Part shown: positions 53,801 through 64,000 of the stretch, in pieces
Layout: the number at the start of each line of letters is the position of its first letter
Position numbering within the stretch: position 1 is the first letter of the stretch
Assembly (NCBI RefSeq): GCF_036417845.1
Contig: NC_089982.1
Location: forward strand, 68,337,684 to 68,401,683
Length of the DNA stretch: 64,000 bases
Direction of reading: 5' to 3'
DNA from: Apteryx mantelli
Lineage: Eukaryota; Chordata; Aves; Apterygiformes; Apterygidae
Notes under the pieces: model-generated
What the model saw: the letters and a program-made list of their open reading frames with translations, nothing else
Databases searched by the model: none
What the model was told of the DNA's origin: nothing
Translations under genes and position numbers: made by a program

Positions 53801-56789
53801 GAAAGGCTAGTACTACCATTAGAAATCATGATGAATACTTTTATTCATCACAGATGATTTATTTTCTCCTTTGCATGAAAATGCCTCCTTGATCATTGGT
53901 CTAGCTTTGTGATTTACCTATTAATTTTATATATTATGTATTTTAAATAGGTGTGAAAATCTGAGCTTGATATGGACACACTGAATTATAATTGTGTTAA
54001 ATCTTTCCAATTAGTTTAAATTTGAGGCTAACAGAAATATGCCAATTCAGCTTCTAAGAAAAGAAATCAGCTGGAAAACACATCAACTATTTCAAAAGAA
54101 GAAATTAAAATTTTATCATAGATGACTGGGAGAAACCTTTAGACATACATGCACCTTTTAAAAATATGAGAAAAGTGGTATTAAAATATAGCTCCAAGAT
54201 GCGTATTTGAAATATTCTCATTTTTAAAGGTAGAAACTAGAATGAAATTTTCTGTGTATTCATAGAAAATTTAATTATATAGAAATGATGAAATCATAGT
54301 TGATATCAATTTTTACTGAATGTTATATAGAGCAGATACATGGACTTGACATGCTAATGGAGGAAAATGAGTCAGGTTTAGAAAACAATAAAGAATTTGC
54401 TGTTTAAAAGGCAACTGGAAAAAATCAGATTCTGAGGCGTGTATATATATATGTGTATATTTACATATAGCATCAAAATTACAAATACTTAATGTTTATA
54501 TTTGTCAATTACTGCTAATGTTTTTTCATAGTTTAGAATCAGATAAAATTAAATCAGCTGCTCAATAGCTGAAAATCTGCATAGTTCTATTATTGCTATA
54601 GTTCTTATGAAGTCAGGAAATCATATTTATTTATATCTACTGAGCATCTGTCCTGTTACATTTAAATAGGTTTTCATTTTCATGTACTGCATCCTTTATT
54701 CAGAAGTAAATAGTAAATAATATGCTAACATTTGGATCTCCGGTTGAGGTGGTGAAACAAGAAAATATATATCTACAGGGCAAGAAAAACACTAATAGGA
54801 TTAAACAGCCAAGAAATATGAACAGTTCAAAAGGAAGTTTGGGAAAGACTATATGGTTTCTTCCAACAGAAGTGCCATAAATAACAAACGTGGTTCCCTG
54901 TTCCTGGGGCACAAGTTATAACACCACAATGTTGCAAGATGAATCTGATGACAAATGGGAACAACACTTTATTTGTAGGTTGGGCACTTAGTAGTAATTA
55001 GCCACAGTTTAGTTATTGCTGGGAAAATGGCTACCCATTGAAGAGCACACTGCAGATTTAAGGAAGAAAAGAATTGATAATATGAGGCCTATCGCCATAA
55101 GGAATTAGTTGACAGTAGCTAGAGCCAAAGCAGCTTTAAAAAAAAGGTTACCATAACAGTAGCTGTGAAGACAGTCCTAAAGTCATTCAATACTAATTAA
55201 AATCAGTTTTGTGAGAACAGAAAGGAAAAAGTTGGCAAAGCGAACTGATCAAACAATTTCAGGCAAGGCCCATCAAGAACAGGAGGTGCAGGTGGGTGGA
55301 AACAAAGACAACAAGCAGAAAAAATAAAGGAGATGAGCTTGGGAGAACCATGTAGATTTATGGAGACTATCCATTTTATCTGGGTCACTTTTTTTCTTCC
55401 CCTTGCCTCAGCCATGGCTCAGGCTACCTTATCTGTACAACCCTGCTCGACATTGCAGAGCGGACATTGCGTGTTGTGCTGCGTACCTGTAATTCTTGCT
55501 ATGACGCAAGACGAACATCTAGATTAACTGACAACTGCAAAGGTATTTTGATGTATTACTACCCTTCTTTTCTTAGCTCACTCTGTTATGGCCAGCTGCT
55601 CCAGCATATGCAGAGTGTTTTCATAACTCACAGAGTTCTGATACAACAACAGGGTACAGCAAAGTGAGCAAAGAGAAGTGACAGCCATAAATCAGATTTG
55701 CCTCACTTCGAAGCCTGTATATACATATGTGAGAACAAGGACTCCTGCAAAATTGTGATAAATTACATTTATCAGGCAGGTAAACTTCTTGAAAATGATA
55801 AGTAATTTCAAATCCTGATAATGAAACCAAACCCTGGTGTCTCTTCTGACTTCTTTGCATATCTCTGATGATGAAGAGATGGATTCTAGCCACCTGAGGA
55901 TTCTCCTTTCAGCAGGGAAATCTCTAGACAGCATATAGCAAATATGGTAACATTGATCTCTTCCTGCCTCTTCACAGTCTTTCCTAAACCTCCAGCAACA
56001 AATGTATTTCTATCAAAAAAATCACTTGGCAAAAGCTACTCAGCACTGAATTATTCTTGGCTACTGCTATACTACAGAGTAGTGTCTCTGCTGCCCATTC
56101 AAGTCCTCTATCATTCTGCCATAAGACATGACTTATATCCACATATAAGTTTGTCCCATGTAATAGAAGAAAACAGGAGTCTTTTCCTAAAGCGTTTCTC
56201 AGCAAGTACAGTGTAGGAATTGCTGCTGTATCTTTCAGCTGATGAGGACCTTTAAAATACTTGGTTCAAGAAATAACATTTAAAAAAAAAGCCACCAAAA
56301 ATAATACTTAAGGTTTTAGCCTATGACCTTTATGTTCTTTGAAAAAATTACTATACAGTTTGGGGAATGTACACAAAAGAATGTAAAGGGAGAAGAATTG
56401 AGATTTCTGAAACAAGTCATTATTCACAGAACAGAAGAAATAGTAAAGAAGGCAACAAAGTTTTCTGCATAAAATAGAACTGGGAAAGCTGCCATAATGG
56501 AAGCATTTTCTAAGGATATGTCACGGTAGGGCATGATAAATTAGAAGAGCATTTTAAGTACATTGGCCAAATCAGTCCCGATATGCCTGGGTGGAACCTC
56601 CTTGGTTTTAGAGGAATTATATCAATTTTCTCCAGAGCTGTTCAAAGTGTCTAAGTAAATCACTTCTCTCTGGTAGTATTTTTGTGCTCCATATGACACA
56701 TGTGGTTTCCTAGAATTTCATATCCTCTGGTACAATTTACCGTAATTTGATCAATACAGTATTTTGTAAGAATGGACTGGGTTTGATAC
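50891..56789. other. AT-rich proximal upstream flank of KCNIP4
   Basis: No exon recognised. It includes an A-run/T-run pair at about 51,697-51,724, the 16-bp duplication at 52,459, a TG/TA run near 54,437-54,475, and a locally less AT-rich stretch at 53,460-53,780 of unknown nature. The transition to the CpG island at about 56,790 is abrupt. Confidence 0.55.
52459..52490. repeat. 16-bp perfect tandem duplication
   Basis: CTGCACTGATTTACAT is present twice head to tail, followed by a third partial CTGCA. Confidence 0.95.
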
Positions 56790-57200
56790 ACGGCGGGCTC
56801 TCTCTGCCAGAGCCGAGCTGACGGCTGCCCGGAGCCGGTGTCAGCGCCGCCGGTGCCAGTGCCGCCGGCGACCCCCGCAGCAATTGCCCAAAGTCCGCTC
56901 GGGCTTCGGGAGCGCGCTCAGCCCGGCTCCCCGCCCGCGGACAGGACGCGCGTACTCACGGCCGTGACGGAGGCGGGGGGCAGCCGCGCTGCGCGCTCGG
57001 TGGCAGCCTCCGTCCCGAGCAGCCCGCCGCCTAACCGGGCCGGGGCAGAAGGCGGCGCGGAAATCGGGAGCCGGGCCCAGCTCCGCCGGGTCCCGCTGCC
57101 CCCGGGCGGGTGCTGCCCGCGGGCGGGGCCGGTCCCGGTTCCGCGCCCGGGGAGCGCACTCCGCCGGGGCGGCGGCGGCGCGCGGCCGCGCTCCCGCAGC

Positions 57201-57220
57201 GGGGGAGGGAGGGAGGGGGG
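57201..57220 (+). promoter_or_regulatory. Canonical G-quadruplex-forming tract in the KCNIP4 promoter/leader
   Basis: The sequence is four runs of three or more G separated by single A residues, fitting the standard G3+N1-7 pattern with the shortest possible loops. It is about 300 bases upstream of the start codon on the sense strand. It would therefore be a DNA quadruplex candidate in the promoter and, if transcribed, an RNA quadruplex in the 5' leader. The motif is seen directly; folding and function are inferred. Confidence 0.6.
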
Positions 57221-57305
57221 AGGGCGCGGGTTCGAGACCCGCGGGGGCGGCGGGGTCCCCCGCGCTGGACGCGCCCCCGCCGCAGCGGCAGCCCGTCGCC
57301 ACCAC

Positions 57306-57329
57306 CCCGGCCCGGCCCGGCCCGGCCCG
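57306..57329. repeat. CCCGG pentanucleotide tract
   Basis: Nearly five uninterrupted copies of a CCCGG unit lie within the CpG island, about 190 bases upstream of the KCNIP4 start codon. Such short GC-rich pentamer runs are prone to length variation. Confidence 0.7.
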
Positions 57330-57455
57330 CCTGCGGCCGCGGCGCCGCTCCGCCCCCTCCGCTCCGCCCCGCCGCGCCGCGCCCCGCCGCCGCTGTCGGC
57401 CCGGCGGCTCCCGCGGCCCCGGCGCGGCGGTGCTGCCGCGCTCCCGCCGCGTCCG

Positions 57456-57500
57456 GTCCCGTCCCGTCCCGTCCCGCCTCGCCTCGCCCCGCCTCGCCCC
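57456..57500. repeat. GTCCC / CCTCG / CCCCG pentamer tract next to the KCNIP4 start codon
   Basis: Four GTCCC-type units pass into CCTCG and CCCCG units, a 45-base run of 5-mers ending 17 bases before the ATG. On the opposite strand the CCTCG units read CGAGG, the same unit that forms the perfect tract at 24,681-24,730. Confidence 0.65.
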
Positions 57501-57517
57501 GCCGCGCCGCGCGCAGC

Positions 57518-57578
57518 ATGGACGTGCGGCGGGTGGAGAGCATCTCGGCGCAGCTGGAGGAGGCCGGCTCCACAGGCG
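57518..57578 (+). CDS. KCNIP4: KCNIP4 (KChIP4) first coding exon, partial gene
   Basis: Seen: an ATG at 57,518 opens 20 codons plus one base, reading MDVRRVESISAQLEEAGSTG, and stops at a splice donor whose GT is at 57,579-57,580 (phase 1). The start has an A at -3 and a G at +4 and is the first ATG after a long ATG-free GC-rich leader, which decides the start. Known: this matches, from memory, the N-terminus of the long KChIP4 isoform, whose human form begins MNVRRVESISAQLEEA. KChIP4 is a neuronal calcium sensor-like protein with four EF-hands; it binds the cytoplasmic N-terminus of Kv4 (KCND) channels and alters their surface expression and inactivation. Its N-terminus varies through alternative first exons, while the EF-hand core is shared. 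Inferred: the next exon, completing a glycine codon, lies beyond this window, as no EF-hand exon is visible downstream. Position 2 (D rather than the recalled N) and G17 (rather than S) are the only differences I notice. Confidence 0.9.
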
Positions 57579-57584
57579 GTAGGG
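57579..57584 (+). other. KCNIP4: Splice donor of KCNIP4 coding exon 1
   Basis: The exon ends in GGCG followed by GTAGGG. The donor is placed here because the protein match stops at exactly this glycine codon and because a GT with a purine at +3 and G at +5 follows. Splitting the glycine codon after its first base gives phase 1. Confidence 0.8.
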
Positions 57585-60500
57585 CGGGCGCGGCGGTGGG
57601 GTCGCGGGGCTTCGCTCTGCTCATGCCGGGGTCGCCCCCACCTACCTTTAAGCAGCAAGTGTTGCAACTTGGCGGGGCGAGTTACCTGCTTGCGTGAGGT
57701 GAAAACGTCTGTGCTGTCTTGGAAAAAATGTGCGTGCGTGCGTGTGTGTGTGTGTGTACGTGTGTGGTGGCTGCGGGGGGGACACGCTAAGCAAGCGCTT
57801 AACCCTCGTCTTAGAAACGTTTAACGCTCTGCAAAGTCCGCCGTAAGGTGCCTGCTGTGACCAAACTGGTACTTCTGCCTTCGCTGAACTGAGCCGGGGC
57901 TGCGTGTGAACCTCCCGGTGCGTCACGCACGTCCTCTCCGGCCGCTGGCTCCCAGCGGGCTGTTTAGATCAGTCCCGCTCGCACCCTCCTGCTTTGCTCT
58001 CCTGGTGCCTGAGCAACAACTGTTTGATGGAGGCCAGCCTCTTCGGTAAGGCGAGGGCTATCTGGCGCCTTTCTCTTGCCTTTACTGCGATGTGCAGTTG
58101 CACCTACACCCGAAAAAGGTTACAGAATAACTTGCATTTTAGGGAGGAGAAAAGCATGCTTTGCTGTCCTCGGTGATTGCCACTAGGGTGTTAGAGTTTT
58201 CTCCCAGCGTGTGTGGGAAATAGATTTATTCAGAAATGAAGCTGCCTGGGTGCAGTGTGTGCAACATGCTGTTGCCAAGGAAGGTGCCCAGTAAGCTGGT
58301 TAAGCAGAGCAAGGTGGGAGAGCTAACGAAAAACTTTGCAAAATAGGTGATTAAAATTTGGGGAAGTTATTTTCTAAGAGAAAGTACAAAGCCATTGAAT
58401 ATTTCCTGCTGTGTTGCTAGATTTCTCGTAAATTATGTGATGCCAGCATAGAATAACAACCTTGCAGTGAAGTCGCTTGGGAAGCACAGTAGAGTCCTAC
58501 CCTTTGCCTGGTGTCTGATGCTTCTGCTTCCTGGAGGAGACTCACAGCCATGTGTCTTCTGGTGGATTGTATTCGCTTTTTCTCCCTTCTTAATGTCCCA
58601 GCTTTCTTCACGTGTTAGGGCTTGAAGCCCTTCAAGAGAGGATACCAGATCATTTGCTTTTGGTGCTAGGAAACTTTTGTGATTGAGTATGCAATTAGTT
58701 TTAGACTATCAGCTGTCAGTTGTTAAACTATCTTTGCAATTCTGTAACACTTCAGGAAAAAAATACATATTTAAAGATATTGTGGTTATGGTTTGCTCCC
58801 AACAAAGCACTCAGCCACCAAAGTGATGTTGTGATACTTCTTACTGCTTTTCAGATCCTGGCTCCCCCAATTTATAATTAAGATTTTTCCCTCCATATGA
58901 CACTGTCAGCCTTACAGCTCTATACTGTTAGAGATCCGAAAGTCAGCCTGGTTTTCCAGGACACCGCACCAGTGCTCTTAGCTACAGCTGTGCAACAACC
59001 GTTCAAGCCTGGGCTAAACAAAGCTAAGGTCATAATTCAGACATAATGGATTTGCACAGCTGCTATTGAGGCATAATTTGGTTAATGGGTCATTACTAGA
59101 ATTGTTGAAGCATAAAGAGAGAATACAGCTTAATATTTTGTCTTATAGGTGTAGTTTGCAGTGCTACAGGTATACTTTCTCCTTGCTGCTACCTGTATGT
59201 AAACTGGGAAACTATGATCTGAATCCTTGGCATACGAGTAATATGAAATATCAAGATGCTGTTTTTACAGAAATTTTTTTTCAGTTGAACTATATAATAT
59301 GAACTGCGTGTGTTCCATTTTGGTTCTCTTGATGAGCATGCCCTGTAGTTTTTAGAAATTGATGATGGACTAATTCATTTTAATGTTGCTATGCTTGAGG
59401 TAGAAAGATGCACTATTTCACTATTTTAAAATAAAAAAGCAAAATCTAACTGAAACATGAATTAGTGTAGGTAGGGAAAGCAGCTCTTGAGAATAAGCTA
59501 TTATGTCAGAAACTAAAAAAGGAAAAAAAGAAATGACAGAGCTAAAAGAAATAACCTCCTTTCTTTAAGAGAATGTCATACTGTAGATCACCACTAAACT
59601 TAAATCTCATTTGCTAGCTTGATTTTGTGCTGGATCAGGTAAATGTTTAAGCAAGTGTCTAGCTTCACCCCTTTGGACTTCCTCCTTATTTAAGTGAAAG
59701 AGTGCATTTTAGTCTTCAGAGAATTTTAGCCCTTTTAGAACTAAACTTCCCTTTCTGCCTTTCTCTTCTCTAGTCGCTTTCTTTCAGGCTCCCAAACTTT
59801 CACCATGTATCCAGTGCTAGCCTGCATTTCTGAATGCATTTATCTGTTAGCTACTTAAAGAGGAAGCATTCTGTAGCTACGTTCCCATTATTTCTCTTCA
59901 ATACAAACAATGTTTAAGATATTACATATTTTGTAAATAGTAATGCTTGCAGTAGCATTGTTACAGGGATTTGATGGTAGTGCATTGAGAGCCAGAAAAT
60001 GAAACCATCAACAAAAGTGCAACTGTTCCTCCATTTCATTTTCCAAATGACATACAGTGCAAGTAATACACAAGCAGCTTTAATTATGGGAACATCACTT
60101 GACTTTAAACTATTTTAATGAAATTATTAATGACAAAGGAAACTTTTTTCATTTTGTATCTTTAAAAAAGTAATGACTCCCTTCATCTGCTGTTCACCTT
60201 AAATTTACTGTATTGCAACTTGCAGGACATCTTTTACAATCAAGTTGATGTCAGTTGGAGCACCGCTGGGAGCTGCTGAAGTAACAGAATGCTTCCTCTC
60301 CTAGATATTAAGCTGTTGCAAGGATGAACTGTTTCATCACACCGCACCAGGAACAGTCTTTTATCAGCTCTTCTTGTGACGTGTCTTGTCTGTGAGGAAG
60401 TTGTATTTGTTCTTGTGATAGCCAAATTCATTTGCTAGTGAGTACTGGTATGAAGGGTCTTGCCAAAACCAAAACAGCAAAAGGAGATGACTAAGAAAAA

Positions 60501-63500
60501 GTTTGCCTGGGTAAGAATGTGTCTAACAGCAAGGTTTCCTGGGGGTTGAATATCTAGGATGAATTTAAGCTGTGGGAATACTAATATGAGTAAAGCACTG
60601 TCACAGTCACTGTTTGCTTTCCATAGGGTATCATAAATTCAAAACAGCAATTGTGCTGGCCAATATACCCCACCTTATTTAAACAGTAGAAATCTTTACA
60701 AAAGCTATGGAGCCATTTATGACAAGTTTTGGAGGTCTTTTAAAGGCTAGATGGGTCAGTCTCAAATTCTGCATTTCAGGATAGAGACCTGTACATTATG
60801 TACAAAAGGTGGAGAACTGTGAACTTCACTGTACTGTGAAGAAGTATTTATGCAATTTTAAGTTTGCTTAGAGTTTGGTATTCTCTGCTATACCTCTGAG
60901 AGATCCTTGTGCAATAGTGTTCTCTACTTCGCTTGTAATGAATGTCTCGCTCCTGTTGCCTGAGGCATCCTTACAAGATGGAGGAAGGAGTGATAGAAGG
61001 ACAAGAAGGAAAGAGAGAAACTACGTAAGGGAAAAGCTGACAATAGGAATTTGGGAAGAGGGATGCTAAAAAGAAAATGAGGAAAATGAGAAGTGCACTG
61101 GAAAGCAATTGCAAGGAAAAAGGGGGAGAGGAAGGAAATGAGGAAGCGGGCTCTTAGAGCATGTAACATACAACGGATATTAAACAGAAGTGCATCCTGT
61201 GCAGGGGCACTGGACCAATTCCTTGCTATCCCAGCTGGGATTCACCTGACCCTATACAGAAAGCTGCAGTGGCTTCCCAGGTGCCTTGCACCAGTGTTTG
61301 CAGCAGTGTAAAAGCTGCGGTTGGTCTAGGGGCTCTTCCAGAGGCAGTGCTGTAGGTGTCCCTCCAGGCTCCTGTCATCATGCCTCCCTGAAATACCCTT
61401 CGTGTCTTTGCGCAGGTATGTGGGACCTTCTGGCCATTTTTTCTTATGTAACTGTGGATCCTCCATCTTTCCCTCGGTAACACAGATATGTTCTCCTTAG
61501 AGGAGACGCGGTAAATTAAAAATGAAATTTCCAAATACCATACATTTCTGTGAATGTTACAAAAGCACAAGAGAAAGAGCAAATTAAATAGACTTATGAT
61601 ATCATAAAGGAGGTAAACAAATATTGTAAGTATAAAAATACACATCATGCATGAGGAAATAACTGAAGTTTTTAGAAAACTGAATGCATTTTCATCTCTA
61701 ATTCTTGTATTCAGTGAGCAAATGAAGCAATAATTAAATGCAAAATTCTAGTAGAGAAAGCCATATTTGATACTGAGTGCTGAAAATGCTTTGGCTTTCC
61801 ACCAATATCAATTTTATAGGTTTTGCTCAATATGTAGTTTTCTTTTTCATTATTCTGTGTTTCAAAGTTACTAACCAAACTAGGAGAGTTGATATGAGTA
61901 AGCGAATGTCTGGACAAGTTTCAGGTTTCATTGGGCTTAGTGAACTGACTTCCTTTCCAGATTTTTTTTTAGACTTTATGAGATATATTGAGACAGATAC
62001 AGTATCTCACAGTTAATGTAGCCATAAGAGGACTAGATAGCATGTGTCATGGAAAGCTTTTACAGTGTATCAGATATGCACTGAAGAGTCATGCTTTCGG
62101 GCAGAGTTGAATATTTGATATGTGCAACATTCAGCTGTAATCTGTCCCATCTCAGCCATTCTGTTTGCCATTGTGATTTATTCCAAATCTTTGGCACTTG
62201 AAAAAGAAAGTATCTAAAAATACTGCAGAGCCTGATTGCTTCACTATTTCATAGATATGTGCATTCTTGCCAGCCTGCCCTCCTCTCCCCCACAGTTCTG
62301 CTTGTCTTCTCTTTCTTGTGAGTGTACAAGGCATTGAAAGAGACTGTTTTAGAAATCTTGCTTGCCAAATGAACACTGGCCATTTATTGTCCCCTGTTAG
62401 CAGAGATAAGAGATGCTCCTACTTGAGACGAGAGAGAAAACGTCGGCACAAGGTTGTGAACTGGGCCAGCAGCCAAATCTGTTTTTCAGTAGTTGTAGTC
62501 AATATGGTCTGAACCAAGCAGGATTCTCTTATTTATTAGCACACAACTTAATTAATAGGCCTGGGTCTATTCTGGGGAGATAAGGAGTGCACGTATAAAA
62601 ACCTCTTTCTTTGGAACACGGCGTGGCAGCAGAGCTGGAGATAGTTCACGAGGAGGCTCATAGGCTAGGTTGGACATTATATCTCTATAAAGCTTGACCA
62701 GAACTATATTGTGTGGTTGCATCAAAAGTAAATGGGTGAATGGTAGACACAGGTGTTAATTTTTTGACAGTAGTTGTCCCTTCAGAATCCTATTTTCTCT
62801 GGCAAGATCTTTGGTTGCTATTGCTTTGCTGACTAGGCAGTACTTGGCCCATATTTCTCACTGAGTATACCAGGTGCAATGTGCAATATGGAAGAGATGA
62901 AAAAATGTATGTAATACATATTTATTTACAGAACTATGGAAAACATGGAATACAGTTGTTTTGTAATGTTCTTAATTATTATTTGCAATCATATTACTGG
63001 AGTCTGGTATCATGGGGTCATATACATCTTTTTTTTATTTTTATTTTTTTATTTCCCATTCTCACACCCTACAGGAGAGATCAGTTCTGTGTTGTCCCCT
63101 CCATGCGTGCAGCAGCAGAGAAAGTTGGGCTCTAGATTGCTGCTATGAATTTGGAAGCTCTGTAGACAACTATTAATTGGCAGCAGTTTAAAATATGTGT
63201 CTGGACTGAAAACACATAGAATCCATTCCCCTCTAAGAATAAACCCAAACACAATAAAAGCTGTATTTTTGAACGCATACTGTGTTTTATTTCTGGCAGA
63301 CCAGCAGAGACTTAATATAGTGTTAAAATGATCTTTCTGTTTTCTCTCAGAGGTCTCAAAAAAATATAGTGTTGCTATTTTGTATTCTTTTTCACCTATA
63401 AAAGCAGCTTCTTTACAGGTACAGTTTATAGATGCAACTCCTGGCTGTATGTTTATAATTTATGCTACAGTGTCACAAAAACAGTATGAAAGTCTTAGAT

Positions 63501-64000
63501 GCTTATGTGTCCACTGAAGAAATGAACTGCAGATGGAAAGCTCAATAATAAGTAATTTTAAAGTAAAAATGCTTTGTCCTGTTAAGAACAATGCTTCACA
63601 CTTAAAAATCTGGATTTTACTAGAGGAGAAAATATCTTTATTTGTAGGCTAGATGTTTTCACCAAGTAAGATGTAAACTCAGAAGCTCCACTGAAAATGC
63701 AGTGTCTAGCATAACTGCAAGGTGGTTGCTGTATTTATTTCATGCAGTCAGTAAGGAAATGTTTGCTATTTTAGTGTCAGGAAAAAAGCCCAATTTTACT
63801 GAAACATTGTATTGTTCTCACAGTTTTCACAGTTACCTTCCAAGCAGAGATAGTTTTTATTAAATATCACTATAGTCATTAGGCTTCAATAAAACAAATG
63901 TTATTCTTTTTTTTAATCAAATTTTACTCTTGTTATTAATCTAGAAAACATGTTTAGGATTTATTAAAAAGGTAATCGGTGGCCCTAAAACATTATGGTG
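57585..64000 (+). other. KCNIP4: KCNIP4 intron 1 (5' part)
   Basis: After the donor, GC content falls away over about 450 bases and the remainder is ordinary AT-rich sequence. I looked for other KCNIP4 exons, including the alternative hydrophobic N-termini and the EF-hand core, and saw none. A GT/GC dinucleotide run is at 57,729-57,767, a T/A-rich low-complexity run at about 63,028-63,055, and a purine-rich stretch at about 60,970-61,150. Known: intron 1 of this gene is very large in other vertebrates, which agrees with no acceptor being found before the window ends. Confidence 0.75.
57729..57767. repeat. GT/GC-rich dinucleotide microsatellite
   Basis: An imperfect alternating purine-pyrimidine run (TGCG units, then TG units, then ACGTGTG) sits 150 bases inside intron 1. 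Alternating runs of this kind can adopt Z-DNA. Confidence 0.8.

Larger units (their letters stand above)
56790..57660 (+). promoter_or_regulatory. KCNIP4: CpG-island promoter and 5' leader of KCNIP4
   Basis: Base composition changes abruptly near 56,790 from AT-rich flank to very GC- and CpG-rich sequence; for example, the 60 bases from 57,361 contain 14 CpG. The island encloses the KCNIP4 start codon and fades after about 57,660, with a weaker shoulder to about 58,030. It contains GC-box-like GGGCGG/CCGCCC strings, a G-run tract at 57,201-57,220, and pentanucleotide tracts of CCCGG (57,306-57,329) and GTCCC/CCTCG type (57,456-57,500). I see no convincing TATA box, as expected of a broad CpG-island promoter. 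No ATG occurs between 56,772 and 57,518, so the leader lacks upstream AUG codons whichever start site is used within it. The exact transcription start cannot be placed from sequence alone. Confidence 0.85.

Noticed and set aside
57226-57242. tRNA T-arm-like sequence (GCGGG TTCGAGA CCCGC), resembling a Pol III B box
   Set aside because: The 5-bp stem and 7-base loop are exact, but upstream there is only a G-rich run, with no D arm, anticodon arm or acceptor stem.
56838-57824. 328-codon + strand ORF and 154-249-codon - strand ORFs over the KCNIP4 island
   Set aside because: Composition artefacts of the CpG island. Only the short in-frame segment from the ATG at 57,518 to the donor at 57,578 has protein support.
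1-64000. CRISPR arrays, insertion sequences, operons or other prokaryotic systems
   Set aside because: Nothing of the sort is present; composition, CpG islands, CR1 remnants and a spliced vertebrate exon show this is animal nuclear DNA.

Overview
This window is vertebrate nuclear DNA, most likely from a bird. It is AT-rich, has no compact gene arrangement and no long clean ORFs outside GC-rich islands. It is poor in interspersed repeats, and those I recognise are old CR1-type LINE fragments; I see no L1 or Alu. The only protein-coding sequence I can support is one exon, at 57,518-57,578 on the + strand. It encodes the variable N-terminus of KCNIP4 (KChIP4, a calcium-binding auxiliary subunit of Kv4 potassium channels). 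It lies inside a strong CpG island and ends at a GT splice donor. The rest of the protein must lie downstream of the window.

Layout. Positions 1 to about 24,200 are AT-rich 5' flanking sequence. They hold microsatellites, short tandem duplications, small hairpins and one segment (about 23,100-23,480) dense in transcription-factor-like motifs. At about 24,210-24,990 there is an isolated GC/CpG-rich island with a (CGAGG)10 tract and a consensus splice donor, possibly the start of an unannotated transcript. From about 25,850 to 27,560 I see recurring diverged phrases spaced roughly 135-165 bp (or a multiple) apart, which suggests a decayed tandem array. A clean 52-bp duplication lies near its left edge. 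From 27,560 to 56,790 there is AT-rich flank again, with one ancient interspersed repeat near 28.2-28.4 kb and two degraded CR1 copies in the same orientation at 50.0-50.9 kb. The KCNIP4 CpG-island promoter and 5' leader occupy about 56,790-57,517, followed by coding exon 1. Intron 1 runs from 57,579 to the end of the window.

Only one gene is visible, so there is no operon-like cooperation to describe. The nearly 57 kb upstream is either intergenic regulatory territory of KCNIP4 or, if the 24-kb island is a promoter, the start of a second non-coding or alternative transcript. I found no previously undescribed molecular system. The items most worth checking are the isolated island at 24.2-25.0 kb, the decayed array beside it, the candidate enhancer at 23.1-23.5 kb, and the G-quadruplex-forming tract in the KCNIP4 promoter/leader.
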